A stretch of DNA of 10,784 nt from Candidatus Nesterenkonia stercoripullorum (GTDB taxonomy: Bacteria; Actinomycetota; Actinomycetes; Actinomycetales; Micrococcaceae): assembly GCA_019114115.1 (NCBI GenBank), contig DXGD01000038.1, positions 1-10,784 of the forward strand. Direction: 5' to 3'. The notes below the pieces were generated by a model. That model was not told the DNA's origin and did not search any database. It saw only the letters and a program-made list of their open reading frames with translations. The position numbers and the translations under genes are program-made. This document shows, piece after piece, positions 1 to 6,592 of this stretch. The first letter of the stretch is position 1. Each line of letters begins with the position of its first letter.

Positions 1-141
1 GGCCCGCTGCTCTTCGTCGCCTGGCTGGAGCCGGCTCTCGGTCTTGCGGGGGCCTTCGCGGTGTGTCTGGTGGGAGTCGTCATAGCAGTGGCTGTCATGC
101 TGAGGCTGGCCCCGGACACGACTCGCGTGCAGCTTGACTGA
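1..141 (+). CDS. C-terminal end of a membrane transporter (probably MFS), 5' part outside window
   Basis: The first reading frame is open from base 1 to a TGA at 139-141 and gives the last 46 residues of a protein. They form one long hydrophobic segment (LAGAFAVCLVGVVIAVAVML) followed by a short polar tail, RLAPDTTRVQLD. A final transmembrane helix ending in a short tail of the type LPETxxVxL is common in major facilitator superfamily carriers, so MFS is my best guess. The family cannot be proven from one helix. It converges on the minus-strand membrane protein that ends at 225. Substrate unknown. Confidence 0.6.
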   Translation, partial: GPLLFVAWLEPALGLAGAFAVCLVGVVIAVAVMLRLAPDTTRVQLD

Positions 142-142
142 A

Positions 143-194
143 CATGCCCACCGCGCATGCCCACCGCGCATGACCACCGCGCATGCCCGCCGCC
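143..194. repeat. 13-bp tandem repeat, four copies
   Basis: Four head-to-tail copies of CATGCCCACCGCG start at 143, 156, 169 and 182. The first two are identical, the third has one change (CATGACC...), and the fourth differs at two positions (CATGCCCGCCGCC). The array begins immediately after the stop codon of the upstream transporter and runs straight into the palindrome at 193-211. It lies between convergent genes, so it is not a promoter array. It may be slippage-derived. Confidence 0.85.
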
Positions 195-211
195 GCAGAT
201 AATATCTGCGG
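193..211. terminator. Palindrome between convergent genes, possible bidirectional terminator
   Basis: CCGCAGATAATATCTGCGG is a perfect inverted repeat with 9-base arms around one central A. As RNA it would fold as an 8-bp stem with an AAT loop. It sits between the end of the plus-strand transporter (141) and the end of the minus-strand membrane protein (225), where a shared terminator is expected. There is no clear U-tract on either side, so an intrinsic terminator of the classical kind is not proven. A protein-binding palindrome is the alternative. Confidence 0.45.
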
Positions 212-224
212 GCAGTCGGGTGGG

Positions 225-872
225 TCAGGCCGCAGGGCCGCCCGCGGTGCCCTGCGCTGACGGGTCCTGTGCTGATGGGTCCTGCCCCGGCGGTCGCTGC
301 CCCGCGGCCCCGCCGCCGGGCTGTTCTGGTGGAGGTGGCGTGACCGGCTTCTTCGCTGCGGCCTGAGCGGGCGGCGTCCCGCCGCCGGCGTCCTTCTTCG
401 CGCCGGGAGCCTTCGCCGCAGCGCCCTTGGGCGCTGACCGTTTCTCCGTGGAGCCCTTCCGCACTGAGTCCCTGACGAACGCCTGCCGGTGCCAGGCGCG
501 GTAGCATCGCAGCAGGACGTAGGCCACGAGGAGCCCGAGCGCGATGAGCCCGTTGACGATAATGGCCAGCCAGGCTCCGTCGGCTTCACGCTGCCCCAGG
601 GCGATGAGCGCGATGCCCAGCTTCAGACCGAAGCACAGCTCCATCACTCCGGGGTAGCTCACCGGTCGCCAGGCCAGCAGGGCGAAGAGGCCTGCGAAGA
701 CCGCCAAGCTCAAGGCGCTGGTGGTCTCGTTGATAATGGTCTGCGACGTCGCACCGCCAAGCTGGCCGATGGCGATGCCTGCCATCACAGCGGTGGTCAG
801 AGCGGCGACCACCAGGATGGAGCGCCCCACCACTTCGGTGCGGGGGACAGCCTGCGATGCGGTCACCGTCAT
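225..872 (-). CDS. Four-helix membrane protein of unknown function with disordered Ala/Pro/Lys/Gly tail
   Basis: This 215-residue protein is not one I recognise. The start chosen is the ATG at 872-870, preceded by GAGGT with a 6-nt spacer. The reading frame extends further upstream, but that extension has no membrane or family character. Residues about 18-38, 51-69, 74-93 and 100-122 form four hydrophobic helices, followed by a basic stretch (RCYRAWHRQ, 122-130). From about 138 to the end the protein is low-complexity: Ala, Lys, Pro and Gly rich, with a proline run (about 179-182) and the duplicated unit QDPSA. The likely layout is a membrane core with a cytoplasmic disordered tail. It is transcribed divergently from the aldo/keto reductase and converges on the transporter to its left. 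A real gene is well supported; no function can be assigned. Confidence 0.75.
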   Translation of the reverse strand: MTVTASQAVPRTEVVGRSILVVAALTTAVMAGIAIGQLGGATSQTIINETTSALSLAVFAGLFALLAWRPVSYPGVMELCFGLKLGIALIALGQREADGAWLAIIVNGLIALGLLVAYVLLRCYRAWHRQAFVRDSVRKGSTEKRSAPKGAAAKAPGAKKDAGGGTPPAQAAAKKPVTPPPPEQPGGGAAGQRPPGQDPSAQDPSAQGTAGGPAA

Positions 873-983
873 CAGTGGACCTCGCTCTCTGATGTCAGAT
901 ATCTCTAGCTGGTAGGGCAGTGACAGCGTATCGCACGGAAATCCCCTGAGGATAGAACACAGCTGCCCGGAGCGGAGGGTTCT

Positions 984-1002
984 GCGCGTGACCCTCACGC
1001 GC
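984..1002. promoter_or_regulatory. Perfect inverted repeat in divergent promoter region, candidate operator
   Basis: GCGCGTGACCCTCACGCGC has 8-base arms around CCC. It lies in the 251-bp gap (873-1123) between the divergently transcribed membrane protein gene and the aldo/keto reductase gene, 122 bases before the reductase start. Symmetry and location suit a dimeric regulator binding both promoters, or an mRNA hairpin if the reductase transcript starts upstream of it. I could not identify convincing -35/-10 boxes on either strand in this gap. Confidence 0.4.
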
Positions 1003-1108
1003 CTGGAATGAGCGATGAACGCAGAAAATGCGGCAGCTTGGAATGAATGCGGCCCGGCTGCGGTTCGTCCAGGTGCGGGCCGTTGGCGCCTGCACCCCGA
1101 CACGTTTC

Positions 1109-1115
1109 AGGAGGT
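1109..1115 (+). promoter_or_regulatory. Strong Shine-Dalgarno deciding the aldo/keto reductase start
   Basis: AGGAGGT lies 8 nt before the ATG at 1124. The frame is open upstream to 1028, but the earlier ATG has no such site and the extra residues do not resemble the family, so this site fixes the start. Confidence 0.85.
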
Positions 1116-1123
1116 CATCAAGG

Positions 1124-1954
1124 ATGGCGACTGTCCCGACTATCAGTCTGAACGATGGAACCGAGATCCCGCAGCTGGGCTTCGGCGTCTGGCAAGTGCC
1201 TGCGGATGAGGCGGAGCGAGTGGTGTCGAAGGCCCTCGAAGTGGGTTACCGGCATATCGACACTGCCGCGATCTACGGCAATGAGGAAGGTGTCGGCCGT
1301 GCCATTGCGAACTCCGGCATACCGCGCGATGAGCTGTATATCACCACGAAACTCTGGGTGGCTGATTTCGGCCGCGCAGAAGCTAAGCGGGCGATGGAGA
1401 CTTCCCTGGCGAAGCTCGGGCTCGACTATGTGAATCTGTACCTGACCCACTGGCCTGCCCCTGCCACCACACGGTATCTGGATGCATGGCTGGGGCTGGA
1501 AGATCTCGCCGATGCTGGCCTGGCCCGCTCGATCGGCGTGTCCAACCACCTCCCGGAGCATCTCGACCGGGTCGTCGCCCAGGGTGAGCGAGTCCCCGCG
1601 GTCAACCAGATCGAGGTCCACCCCGCCCTCCAGCAGCGCAACATCACCGAGGCCAATGCGCGTCACGGCATCGCGACGCAGGCCTGGACGCCATTGGGCC
1701 GTGGGGGCACCTTCGAGGATGCCCCGGTCGCCGACGCCGCAGAGGCGCATGGCGTCAGCCCCGCGCAGGTGATCATCCGCTGGCATCTTCAGCGGGGGCG
1801 GATCCTGTTCCCGAAGTCCGTCACGGATTCCCGGATCGCCTCGAATTTCGACGTCTTCGGCTTCGAGCTCACGACCGACGAGCTGACGGCGATCGATGGC
1901 CTGGACCGGGGCGAGCGCACAGGCGGTGACCCCGCGACCTTCAACCCGGAGTGA
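1124..1954 (+). CDS. Aldo/keto reductase (2,5-diketo-gluconate reductase-like, AKR superfamily)
   Basis: This 276-residue protein is a cytoplasmic NADPH-dependent oxidoreductase reducing aldehydes or ketones to alcohols. The catalytic tetrad of the AKR superfamily is visible: Asp46 and Tyr51 in HIDTAAIYGNE, Lys76 in ITTKLW and His109 in LTHWP. The substrate/cofactor motif GVSNH is at 138-142 and NQIEVHP at 161-167. The NADP-phosphate-binding segment FPKSVTDSRIASN (229-241) carries Lys231, Ser232 and Arg237. The Gly-rich start PQLGFGVWQ (16-24) is also typical. The length matches the AKR5-type prokaryotic reductases (about 270-285 residues). Start 1124 is set by AGGAGGT. It stands alone: divergent from the membrane protein to its left and convergent with the BCCT gene across a strong hairpin. 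The exact substrate cannot be read from the sequence; DkgA/DkgB-like or general detoxifying activity are both possible. Confidence 0.95.
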   Translation: MATVPTISLNDGTEIPQLGFGVWQVPADEAERVVSKALEVGYRHIDTAAIYGNEEGVGRAIANSGIPRDELYITTKLWVADFGRAEAKRAMETSLAKLGLDYVNLYLTHWPAPATTRYLDAWLGLEDLADAGLARSIGVSNHLPEHLDRVVAQGERVPAVNQIEVHPALQQRNITEANARHGIATQAWTPLGRGGTFEDAPVADAAEAHGVSPAQVIIRWHLQRGRILFPKSVTDSRIASNFDVFGFELTTDELTAIDGLDRGERTGGDPATFNPE

Positions 1955-2008
1955 CAGTCCGCTGAGTGAGCGTGCTGCGGGCACATGAGGAAGCCGCCCG
2001 TGGTGCTA

Positions 2009-2059
2009 ATACGCCGAATGCCCGGCCTCACATTGTGTGAGGCCGGGCATTCGGCGTAT
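2009..2059. terminator. Very strong bidirectional terminator hairpin
   Basis: Perfect inverted repeat: arm 2009-2032 (begins ATACGCCGAATG) and arm 2036-2059 (ends CATTCGGCGTAT), 24 bp each, loop TTG. It starts 54 bases after the reductase stop and ends 18 bases before the stop codon of the minus-strand BCCT gene, so it can terminate both convergent transcripts. There is no long T-run; a GC-rich stem without a U-tract is common in high-GC actinobacteria. Confidence 0.9.
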
Positions 2060-2077
2060 CGGAGGGGGCTGCAGAGC

Positions 2078-4201
2078 CTAGGAGTCTCGCTTCTCCTCGG
2101 AATCGTCAGCGTCAGCATCTGAATCTGATTCAGCGCTGCCATCTGCCGATACGATCGGTATCGACGACGAGACGGTCTCCTCGTAGAGCTGCTCCGAGGC
2201 ATACTGCTGCCCCGCGGCAGACTCCGCGTACTCAGGCGTCTCGAAGACCTCGTGCTCGATCGGATCGTGGTAGGCGTCCTCCCTGTCCCAGTCGATGACG
2301 CCGGTCTCACGGTTCACGGTGGTCGCACTGGCCGGGATGTCGTGCACGGCGAAGACCATGTCGTCGCTGCCGTTGCGGCCGGCCGCGGCGTCATCCTGGG
2401 CCTTCGAGGAGGACAGGCCGCCGAAGGTGGCGGATGTGGCTCCCATGGAGCCGGCCAGTGACCGGCTCTGTGCGCTGAGGATCTGCCGCAGCGTACGCTT
2501 CACGGCAGCCTCCTCATCCGAGCCGGCTACATCGCGTGCTGCGCTGACCAGGGCAGACTTCGATGCCTGTGGTCTGATCCTGACATAGCGCGGCATCGTG
2601 GCGCCTTCGTAGTGATACACCCTGATCTGCGCGATCATGGCCAGCACCAGCACGATCGACAGCGGAGCCGCCGCAGAGATCGAGGCGACCTGCAGGACGC
2701 GCAGCGCGGCGTCGGCAGCCTCTCCGCCGGCGGTGAGCAGGACGATGGATGCCACGGCGATGAGGACCGTCCAGAACACGCGAGTCAGCCTCGGAGTCTC
2801 CGGCCGGCCCCCGTAGGCCAGCACATCGACAACGAGTGAGCCGGAGTCCGCAGAGGTGATGAAGAAGAAGATGATCACCAGCACCGCCACGAAGGCCGTG
2901 ATCGACGCCAGCGGCAGCTGCCCCAGCAGGGTGAACAGGGCGGTGTCCGTTCCCACCGAGCCGTCGTCCTCGAGCATGACGTTCTCGGTGACCTGGTACC
3001 AGATCCCCGAGGAGCCGAAGATCGTGAACCAGATGATAGCGATGATCGTCGGTGCCAGCAGCACGCCGAACACGAACTAGCGGATCGTGCGGCCGCGGGA
3101 GATTCGCGCGATGAACATGCCCACGAAGGGGGACCAGCTCATCCACCATCCCCAGTAGTAGATGGTCCAGTCGGCGGACCAGCTGCCCTCAGTGTCACCG
3201 GCGAAGTCGGCGCCGGTCTCGAACATGAACTGCGGGAACGCCATCGCGTACTCACCGGTGTTAGCCACCAGTGATTGGAAGAGGAACAGGGTGGGACCCG
3301 CGAGAAGGACGAACAGCGCGAGCACTGCAGCCATCAGCATATTGAAGTTGGATAGCCACTTGAGCCCCTTGTGCACGCCACTGACCACGGAGAACGTGGC
3401 GATCGCCATGATGCCGATGACCAGTGCGGTCAGCAGTCCCTGGGACTCCTCGGCCCAGCCCATGAAGCTCAGGCCGGCGACCACCTGCTGCACGCCAAGT
3501 CCAAGCGAGGTCACCACGCCGAACACGGTGCCCACGATCGCGACGATGTCGATGACGTGCCCGACCCAGGACTCGGTGAGCTTGCGTCCGAAGATGGGCT
3601 CGAGCAGCCAGCGCATGGACAGCGGACGTCCGCGACGGAAGGTCATGTACGCCAGGCCAAGACCCACGACGACGTAGATTGCCCACGCGTGCAGGCCCCA
3701 GTGGAAGAGCGACTCGCCGATGGCGCTGCCCTCCAGAGCGCTCTGAGAGGCCATCACGGCCTCCCCGGAGGCATCGGAGCCGACTTCGCCAGTGGTCTCC
3801 GGCGGTGCGCTGAAGTGGTTCAGCGGCTCCGCCACGCCCCAGAAGACCAGACCGATGCCCATGCCCGCGGCGAAGAGCATCGTGAACCAGGAGATGACGG
3901 AGAATTCCGGTTCCTCGTCGTCACGTCCGAGCTTGATGCGCCCGGACCGGGAGAGGCCCACCCAGAGGGCGAAGATCACGAATGCGGTGGCAGAAAGCAC
4001 ATACCACCAGCCGACGCCGTCGACGATGACTGTGTTCAGATTCTCAAAGGCTTCGTCTCCGTAGGTGCTGCCGAACCAGGTGGCGAATATCAGTGCGCCG
4101 ACGATGATCAGGATCGACGGTATGAAGACAGGTTTCTTCAAGCCGCGCCAGGCGTCAGCTACGGACCAGTCTCTGAGGTGAGCTTCGGAAGGCGAAGCCA
4201 T
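2078..4201 (-). pseudogene. BCCT-family glycine-betaine/osmolyte transporter interrupted by an in-frame TAG
   Basis: Read through one stop, this is a 707-residue betaine/carnitine/choline transporter, an osmoprotectant importer with BetP-type features. The start is the ATG at 4201-4199, after GAGGAGG with a 5-nt spacer. Visible marks are the glycine motif GMGIG (113-117), TM4 Trp168/Trp173/Tyr176 spaced like the BetP aromatic box, and TM8 YWGWWMSWSPF (349-359) with Trp352/353/356. ISRGRTIR (367-374) ends at a TAG (3079-3077), where the family has RTIREF. Coding resumes in the same frame with FVFGVLLAPT (TM9), TSADSG (449-454) and helices to about 526. A 180-residue acidic, probably cytoplasmic tail follows and ends in an Asp/Ser/Glu-rich stretch. 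The truncated product would have 374 residues and lack TM9-12, so it should be inactive unless the stop is read through. The absence of further lesions indicates a very recent mutation, a sequencing error, or suppression. Confidence 0.9.
3077..3079 (-). other. Premature amber codon (TAG) at conserved Glu position in BCCT gene
   Basis: On the minus strand codons read CGC-TAG-TTC-GTG, i.e. R-stop-F-V. Relatives have R-E-F-(V/I), and GAG to TAG is a single G-to-T change. Frame is unchanged on both sides. No Shine-Dalgarno precedes the GTG two codons downstream (3073-3071), so reinitiation is not obviously provided for. Confidence 0.9.
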
Positions 4202-4320
4202 GGATTCCTCCTCTTTAGGCGGCGCAGGGTCAGTGAGCGCGCCGCGTCGTGGAGCCACGGGACGGTGGCAGAACAGCTCGCCAGCGGACCGTCAGAGCCC
4301 AAGGTGCGGGTGACAGAAGG

Positions 4321-4381
4321 GCGAGTCACACAAATAGCTACAGCCTATTTAGGCATTACTCGCGGACTCATTGCAAGTCAA
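4321..4381. promoter_or_regulatory. Nested inverted repeats and putative BCCT promoter elements in divergent region
   Basis: The 340-bp gap 4202-4541 separates the divergent BCCT and metP genes. It holds an outer repeat GCGAGT (4321-4326) / ACTCGC (4358-4363) enclosing AAATAG (4332-4337) / CTATTT (4345-4350), in a locally AT-rich patch. On the minus strand the same patch carries TTGACT (4381-4376), five of six bases of a -35 consensus, and TAGGCT (4347-4342), a plausible actinobacterial -10. The two are too far apart (28 nt) to be one simple promoter. I read the block as the likely BCCT promoter/operator zone, with exact promoter unresolved. Confidence 0.35.
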
Positions 4382-4401
4382 GCGGGTGAGCGTGGGCTTG
4401 C

Positions 4402-4436
4402 GCGCAGTGTGAGGGGTCTCGTGAGCAACACTGCGC
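4402..4436 (+). promoter_or_regulatory. Inverted repeat upstream of metP
   Basis: GCGCAGTGT (4402-4410) and ACACTGCGC (4428-4436) are perfect 9-bp arms around a 17-base loop, which itself contains the smaller GAG-GGGT-CTC and CTC-GT-GAG alternatives. It ends 105 bases before the metP start. It could be a leader hairpin or an operator half-site pair. The downstream GCTATAGC at 4472-4479 includes an extended -10-like TGCTATAG, but no good -35 precedes it. I saw no recognisable SAM riboswitch core. Confidence 0.3.
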
Positions 4437-4541
4437 AATAGAAGGGTGACGCTGGGGGTGAACTCTGAGATGCTATAGCTCACCTGGTGTTCGTCACGCG
4501 GATATGGAGCGACCGGGGCCATTCATATTTTCGGAGGGGAC

Positions 4542-6197
4542 ATGAGTTCAGCGGCACCTTCCTCATCGTCGAGCCGGGCCACCGGCACGCGTGAGTCCTT
4601 CACCGGGCAGAAAGCCTTCATCCTCACAGCCATAGGCTCAGCGGTCGGGCTGGGGAACATCTGGCGGTTTCCCTATGTGGCGTATGAGAACGGCGGCGGA
4701 GCCTTCTTGGTTCCCTACCTCATCGCACTGCTCACGGCGGGTCTGCCCATTCTGTTCTTCGACTACGCCATCGGGCACAAGTATCGCGGCTCGCCGCCCT
4801 TGGCGCTCAAGCGGCTTCACCGTTCCGCCGAGATCCTGGGCTGGTTCAAAGTGGGTGTGTGCTTCCTGATCGCCCTCTACTATGCGGCGATCATCGCCTG
4901 GGCAGCGTGCTATGCCTATTTCTCCTTCACGCTGGCATGGGGGGACGACCCAGAAGGATTCTTCATGGGTCAGTACCTTGAGTCCAACGACGGCGGCGTC
5001 GGCGGTGAGCCCATTGCCGTGGACTTCGTCGCACAGGTGGGCTGGCCCCTGATCGCTGTGTGGGTGGTGATCCTGGTGTGCCTGGCACTGGGGATCAAAC
5101 GCGGGATCGCCATGGCATCGATCATCGGTATCCCCGTCCTGTTCCTGATGTTCCTCATTCTTGTGGCCTATTCAGTGACGCTCGACGGGGCGGCCGATGG
5201 CCTCAACCAGTTCTTCACCCCGGACTGGGGAGCGATGGCAGATCCGCAGATCTGGATCCAGGCCTACGGGCATATCTTCTTCAGCCTCTCTATCGGCTTC
5301 GGGATCATGATCACCTATGCCTCGTACTTGAAGCAGAAGTCGAATGCGACAGGCTCGGGCCTGGTGGTGGGTTTCGCGAACTCATCCTTCGAGATTCTGG
5401 CCGGTATCGGCGTCTTCGCCGCGCTGGGCTTCCTGGCCTTCACCGCTGGCACTGGAGTGGACGAAGTCGTGAGTGGCGGCATCGGGCTGGCGTTCATCGG
5501 ATTCCCGGCAATCATCTCCGAAGCACCCGCGTCGGCGTTGGTGGGCGTGCTGTTCTTCGGCTCCCTCGTCTTTGCCGGCATCACCTCGCAGATCTCGATC
5601 CTGGAAGTCGTCATCTCGGCTGTGAAAGACAAGACCGGGTGGTCGCGTCCGCTGACCGTCGGAATCGTCGGTGGCCTGACAGCGGTGATCTCCGTCGTGC
5701 TCATCGGAGGCGTCTCCGGGATCACGATCCTGGACATCGTCGACGCCTTCGCCAACAACATCGGGATCGTTGCTGGAGCCCTCATCGCCGTCGTCCTGGT
5801 GAGCTGGGTCTATCGGAAGCTGCCCATATTCGCGGCGCACCTGAACCAGTACGGCTCGTTCAAGCTCGGGACTATCTGGTACGTCCTGCTGGGAGTTGTC
5901 GTGCCGATTGTCCTGGGAGCGCTGCTCATCACCGATGTGCGCTCCAAGATCACCGAGGGCTACGGGGGCTTCGACTCCTGGGCGGTCGGGATCTTCGGTT
6001 GGGGTGCGATCGGACTCGTCGTCGCCTTCGCCCTGGTCATGACGCTGCTCCCGTGGTCCTCGAGGTCGGCTCTGTATACCCAGGCTGAATCCGGTGAGCC
6101 TGCGCAGCGCTCGGGCTCCGCGAGGCGGGCGACGGCGGGGGCATCGTCGACCCACGTGGATTCGGGACACGACGACGCAGCTGGGGGCCAGCGGTGA
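4542..6197 (+). CDS. metP: MetP: sodium-dependent methionine/alanine importer, large subunit (SNF/NSS family)
   Basis: This 551-residue membrane protein is a sodium:neurotransmitter-symporter-family transporter with the LeuT fold. TM1 has the family signature GSAVGLGNIWRFPYV (32-46). TM6 has the unwound, Ser/Gly-rich FFSLSIGFG (246-254). Asn280 in TM7 and Thr348-Ser349 in TM8 fall where the LeuT sodium ligands lie. About 11-12 hydrophobic segments run from 25 to 505, then a polar tail of about 45 residues. The start follows GGAGGGGAC (4533-4541). The decisive context is the MetS-like gene 87 bases downstream: in Corynebacterium glutamicum MetP and MetS together form a Na+-coupled methionine and alanine uptake system. 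By that analogy this is metP; sequence alone would only say amino-acid:Na+ symporter. It diverges from the BCCT gene, so both may respond to the same intergenic control region. Confidence 0.88.
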   Translation: MSSAAPSSSSSRATGTRESFTGQKAFILTAIGSAVGLGNIWRFPYVAYENGGGAFLVPYLIALLTAGLPILFFDYAIGHKYRGSPPLALKRLHRSAEILGWFKVGVCFLIALYYAAIIAWAACYAYFSFTLAWGDDPEGFFMGQYLESNDGGVGGEPIAVDFVAQVGWPLIAVWVVILVCLALGIKRGIAMASIIGIPVLFLMFLILVAYSVTLDGAADGLNQFFTPDWGAMADPQIWIQAYGHIFFSLSIGFGIMITYASYLKQKSNATGSGLVVGFANSSFEILAGIGVFAALGFLAFTAGTGVDEVVSGGIGLAFIGFPAIISEAPASALVGVLFFGSLVFAGITSQISILEVVISAVKDKTGWSRPLTVGIVGGLTAVISVVLIGGVSGITILDIVDAFANNIGIVAGALIAVVLVSWVYRKLPIFAAHLNQYGSFKLGTIWYVLLGVVVPIVLGALLITDVRSKITEGYGGFDSWAVGIFGWGAIGLVVAFALVMTLLPWSSRSALYTQAESGEPAQRSGSARRATAGASSTHVDSGHDDAAGGQR

Positions 6198-6284
6198 GAC
6201 CCCCGCGGCGGCATTGTCCAGGAAATGGCGATGACGGCATGAGCTCCAGCGCATGAGGAAAGTACAGAGAGGAGAGGCCGCATT

Positions 6285-6389
6285 ATGGGCACTTCAGCGA
6301 TAGTGATGATGGTGGTTTCGATAGTTCTGGTGTGGGGAGGCCTCATAGCCGCGGTGGTGCACCTCAGCAGGCATCCCGAGCAGGAGTGA
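6285..6389 (+). CDS. metS: MetS: methionine/alanine importer small subunit (34 aa)
   Basis: A 34-residue protein begins MGTSAIVMMVVSIVLVW, continues through one transmembrane helix (about 5-26) and ends HLSRHPEQE. The pattern AIVMMxVxIxxVWGGL followed by a short basic/acidic tail is that of the MetS small subunit, which C. glutamicum MetP needs for transport. MetS proteins are normally about 30-60 residues, so this is complete. It is preceded by AGAGGAGAGG (6268-6277 region) about 8-10 nt before the ATG. It lies 87 bases downstream of metP on the same strand with no terminator between, so the two are almost certainly one operon. Automatic gene callers using a longer minimum length will miss it. 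Confidence 0.9.
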   Translation: MGTSAIVMMVVSIVLVWGGLIAAVVHLSRHPEQE

Positions 6390-6442
6390 GCGCTTCGGGG
6401 TGTAGTGGCCCTGGTGGTCCCGGCCCCGGTATCACATTAAAA

Positions 6443-6457
6443 ATGAACATTGTTCAT
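6443..6457. promoter_or_regulatory. 15-bp perfect palindrome, candidate operator
   Basis: ATGAACATTGTTCAT has 7-base arms around one T and lies in an AT-rich island (about 6432-6460) of an otherwise GC-rich intergenic region (6390-6592). It looks like a TetR- or GntR-type operator. It is about 100 bp upstream of the proposed promoter of the secreted-protein gene and 54 bp after metS, so it could serve either the downstream gene or, less likely, mark the end of the metPS transcript. Confidence 0.4.
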
Positions 6458-6556
6458 CCCCTCGTTTCCCCCATCAAGGCAATATTTCGCTCAGAGTGCG
6501 TGAGTCGGGGCTCCATTACACCTTGGTAACTCCTTGCCAGAAGCGGCTCAACCAGG

Positions 6557-6592
6557 TTGGTGTGGGCCACCTGCAGGGTTACGGTATTACTC
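6557..6592 (+). promoter_or_regulatory. Putative promoter for a leaderless transcript of the secreted-protein gene
   Basis: TTGGTG (6557-6562), a 17-nt spacer and TACGGT (6580-6585) resemble -35 and -10 boxes. The ATG begins 7 nt after the -10, exactly where transcription should start. No Shine-Dalgarno precedes this ATG, which fits a leaderless mRNA. Confidence 0.45.

Noticed and set aside
143..194. Tandem repeat considered as a CRISPR array
   Set aside because: The units are 13 bases, directly abutting, with no spacers and no cas genes.
1118..1984. Long open frame on - opposite the aldo/keto reductase
   Set aside because: The reductase has catalytic motifs and a Shine-Dalgarno. The antisense frame has neither and would run through toward the terminator hairpin.
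2078..3073. Downstream BCCT part considered as an independent gene starting at the GTG at 3073
   Set aside because: It would begin inside the TM9 motif, has no ribosome-binding site, and would lack the substrate-binding half of the carrier.
3071..3079. Amber codon considered as a programmed pyrrolysine or other recoding site
   Set aside because: The position is an ordinary conserved Glu with no special chemistry, no recoding stem-loop is evident, and pyrrolysine is not expected in this transporter or, as far as known, this kind of organism. A point mutation is simpler.
3371..4441. Long open frame on + opposite the BCCT gene (356 codons)
   Set aside because: It is the antisense of a clearly conserved transporter. 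The translation is His/Asp/Gly-rich without family motifs and lacks a ribosome-binding site, which is a common artefact of high-GC third positions.
4437..4541. metP leader considered as a SAM or other known riboswitch
   Set aside because: Hairpins exist upstream, but I cannot identify a conserved core of any known riboswitch class; a covariance-model search would decide.
5382..6254. Long open frames antisense to metP and in its other plus frame (5060-6088)
   Set aside because: Arg/Asp-rich or Gly/Arg-rich translations with no motif; metP itself is unmistakable over the same bases.
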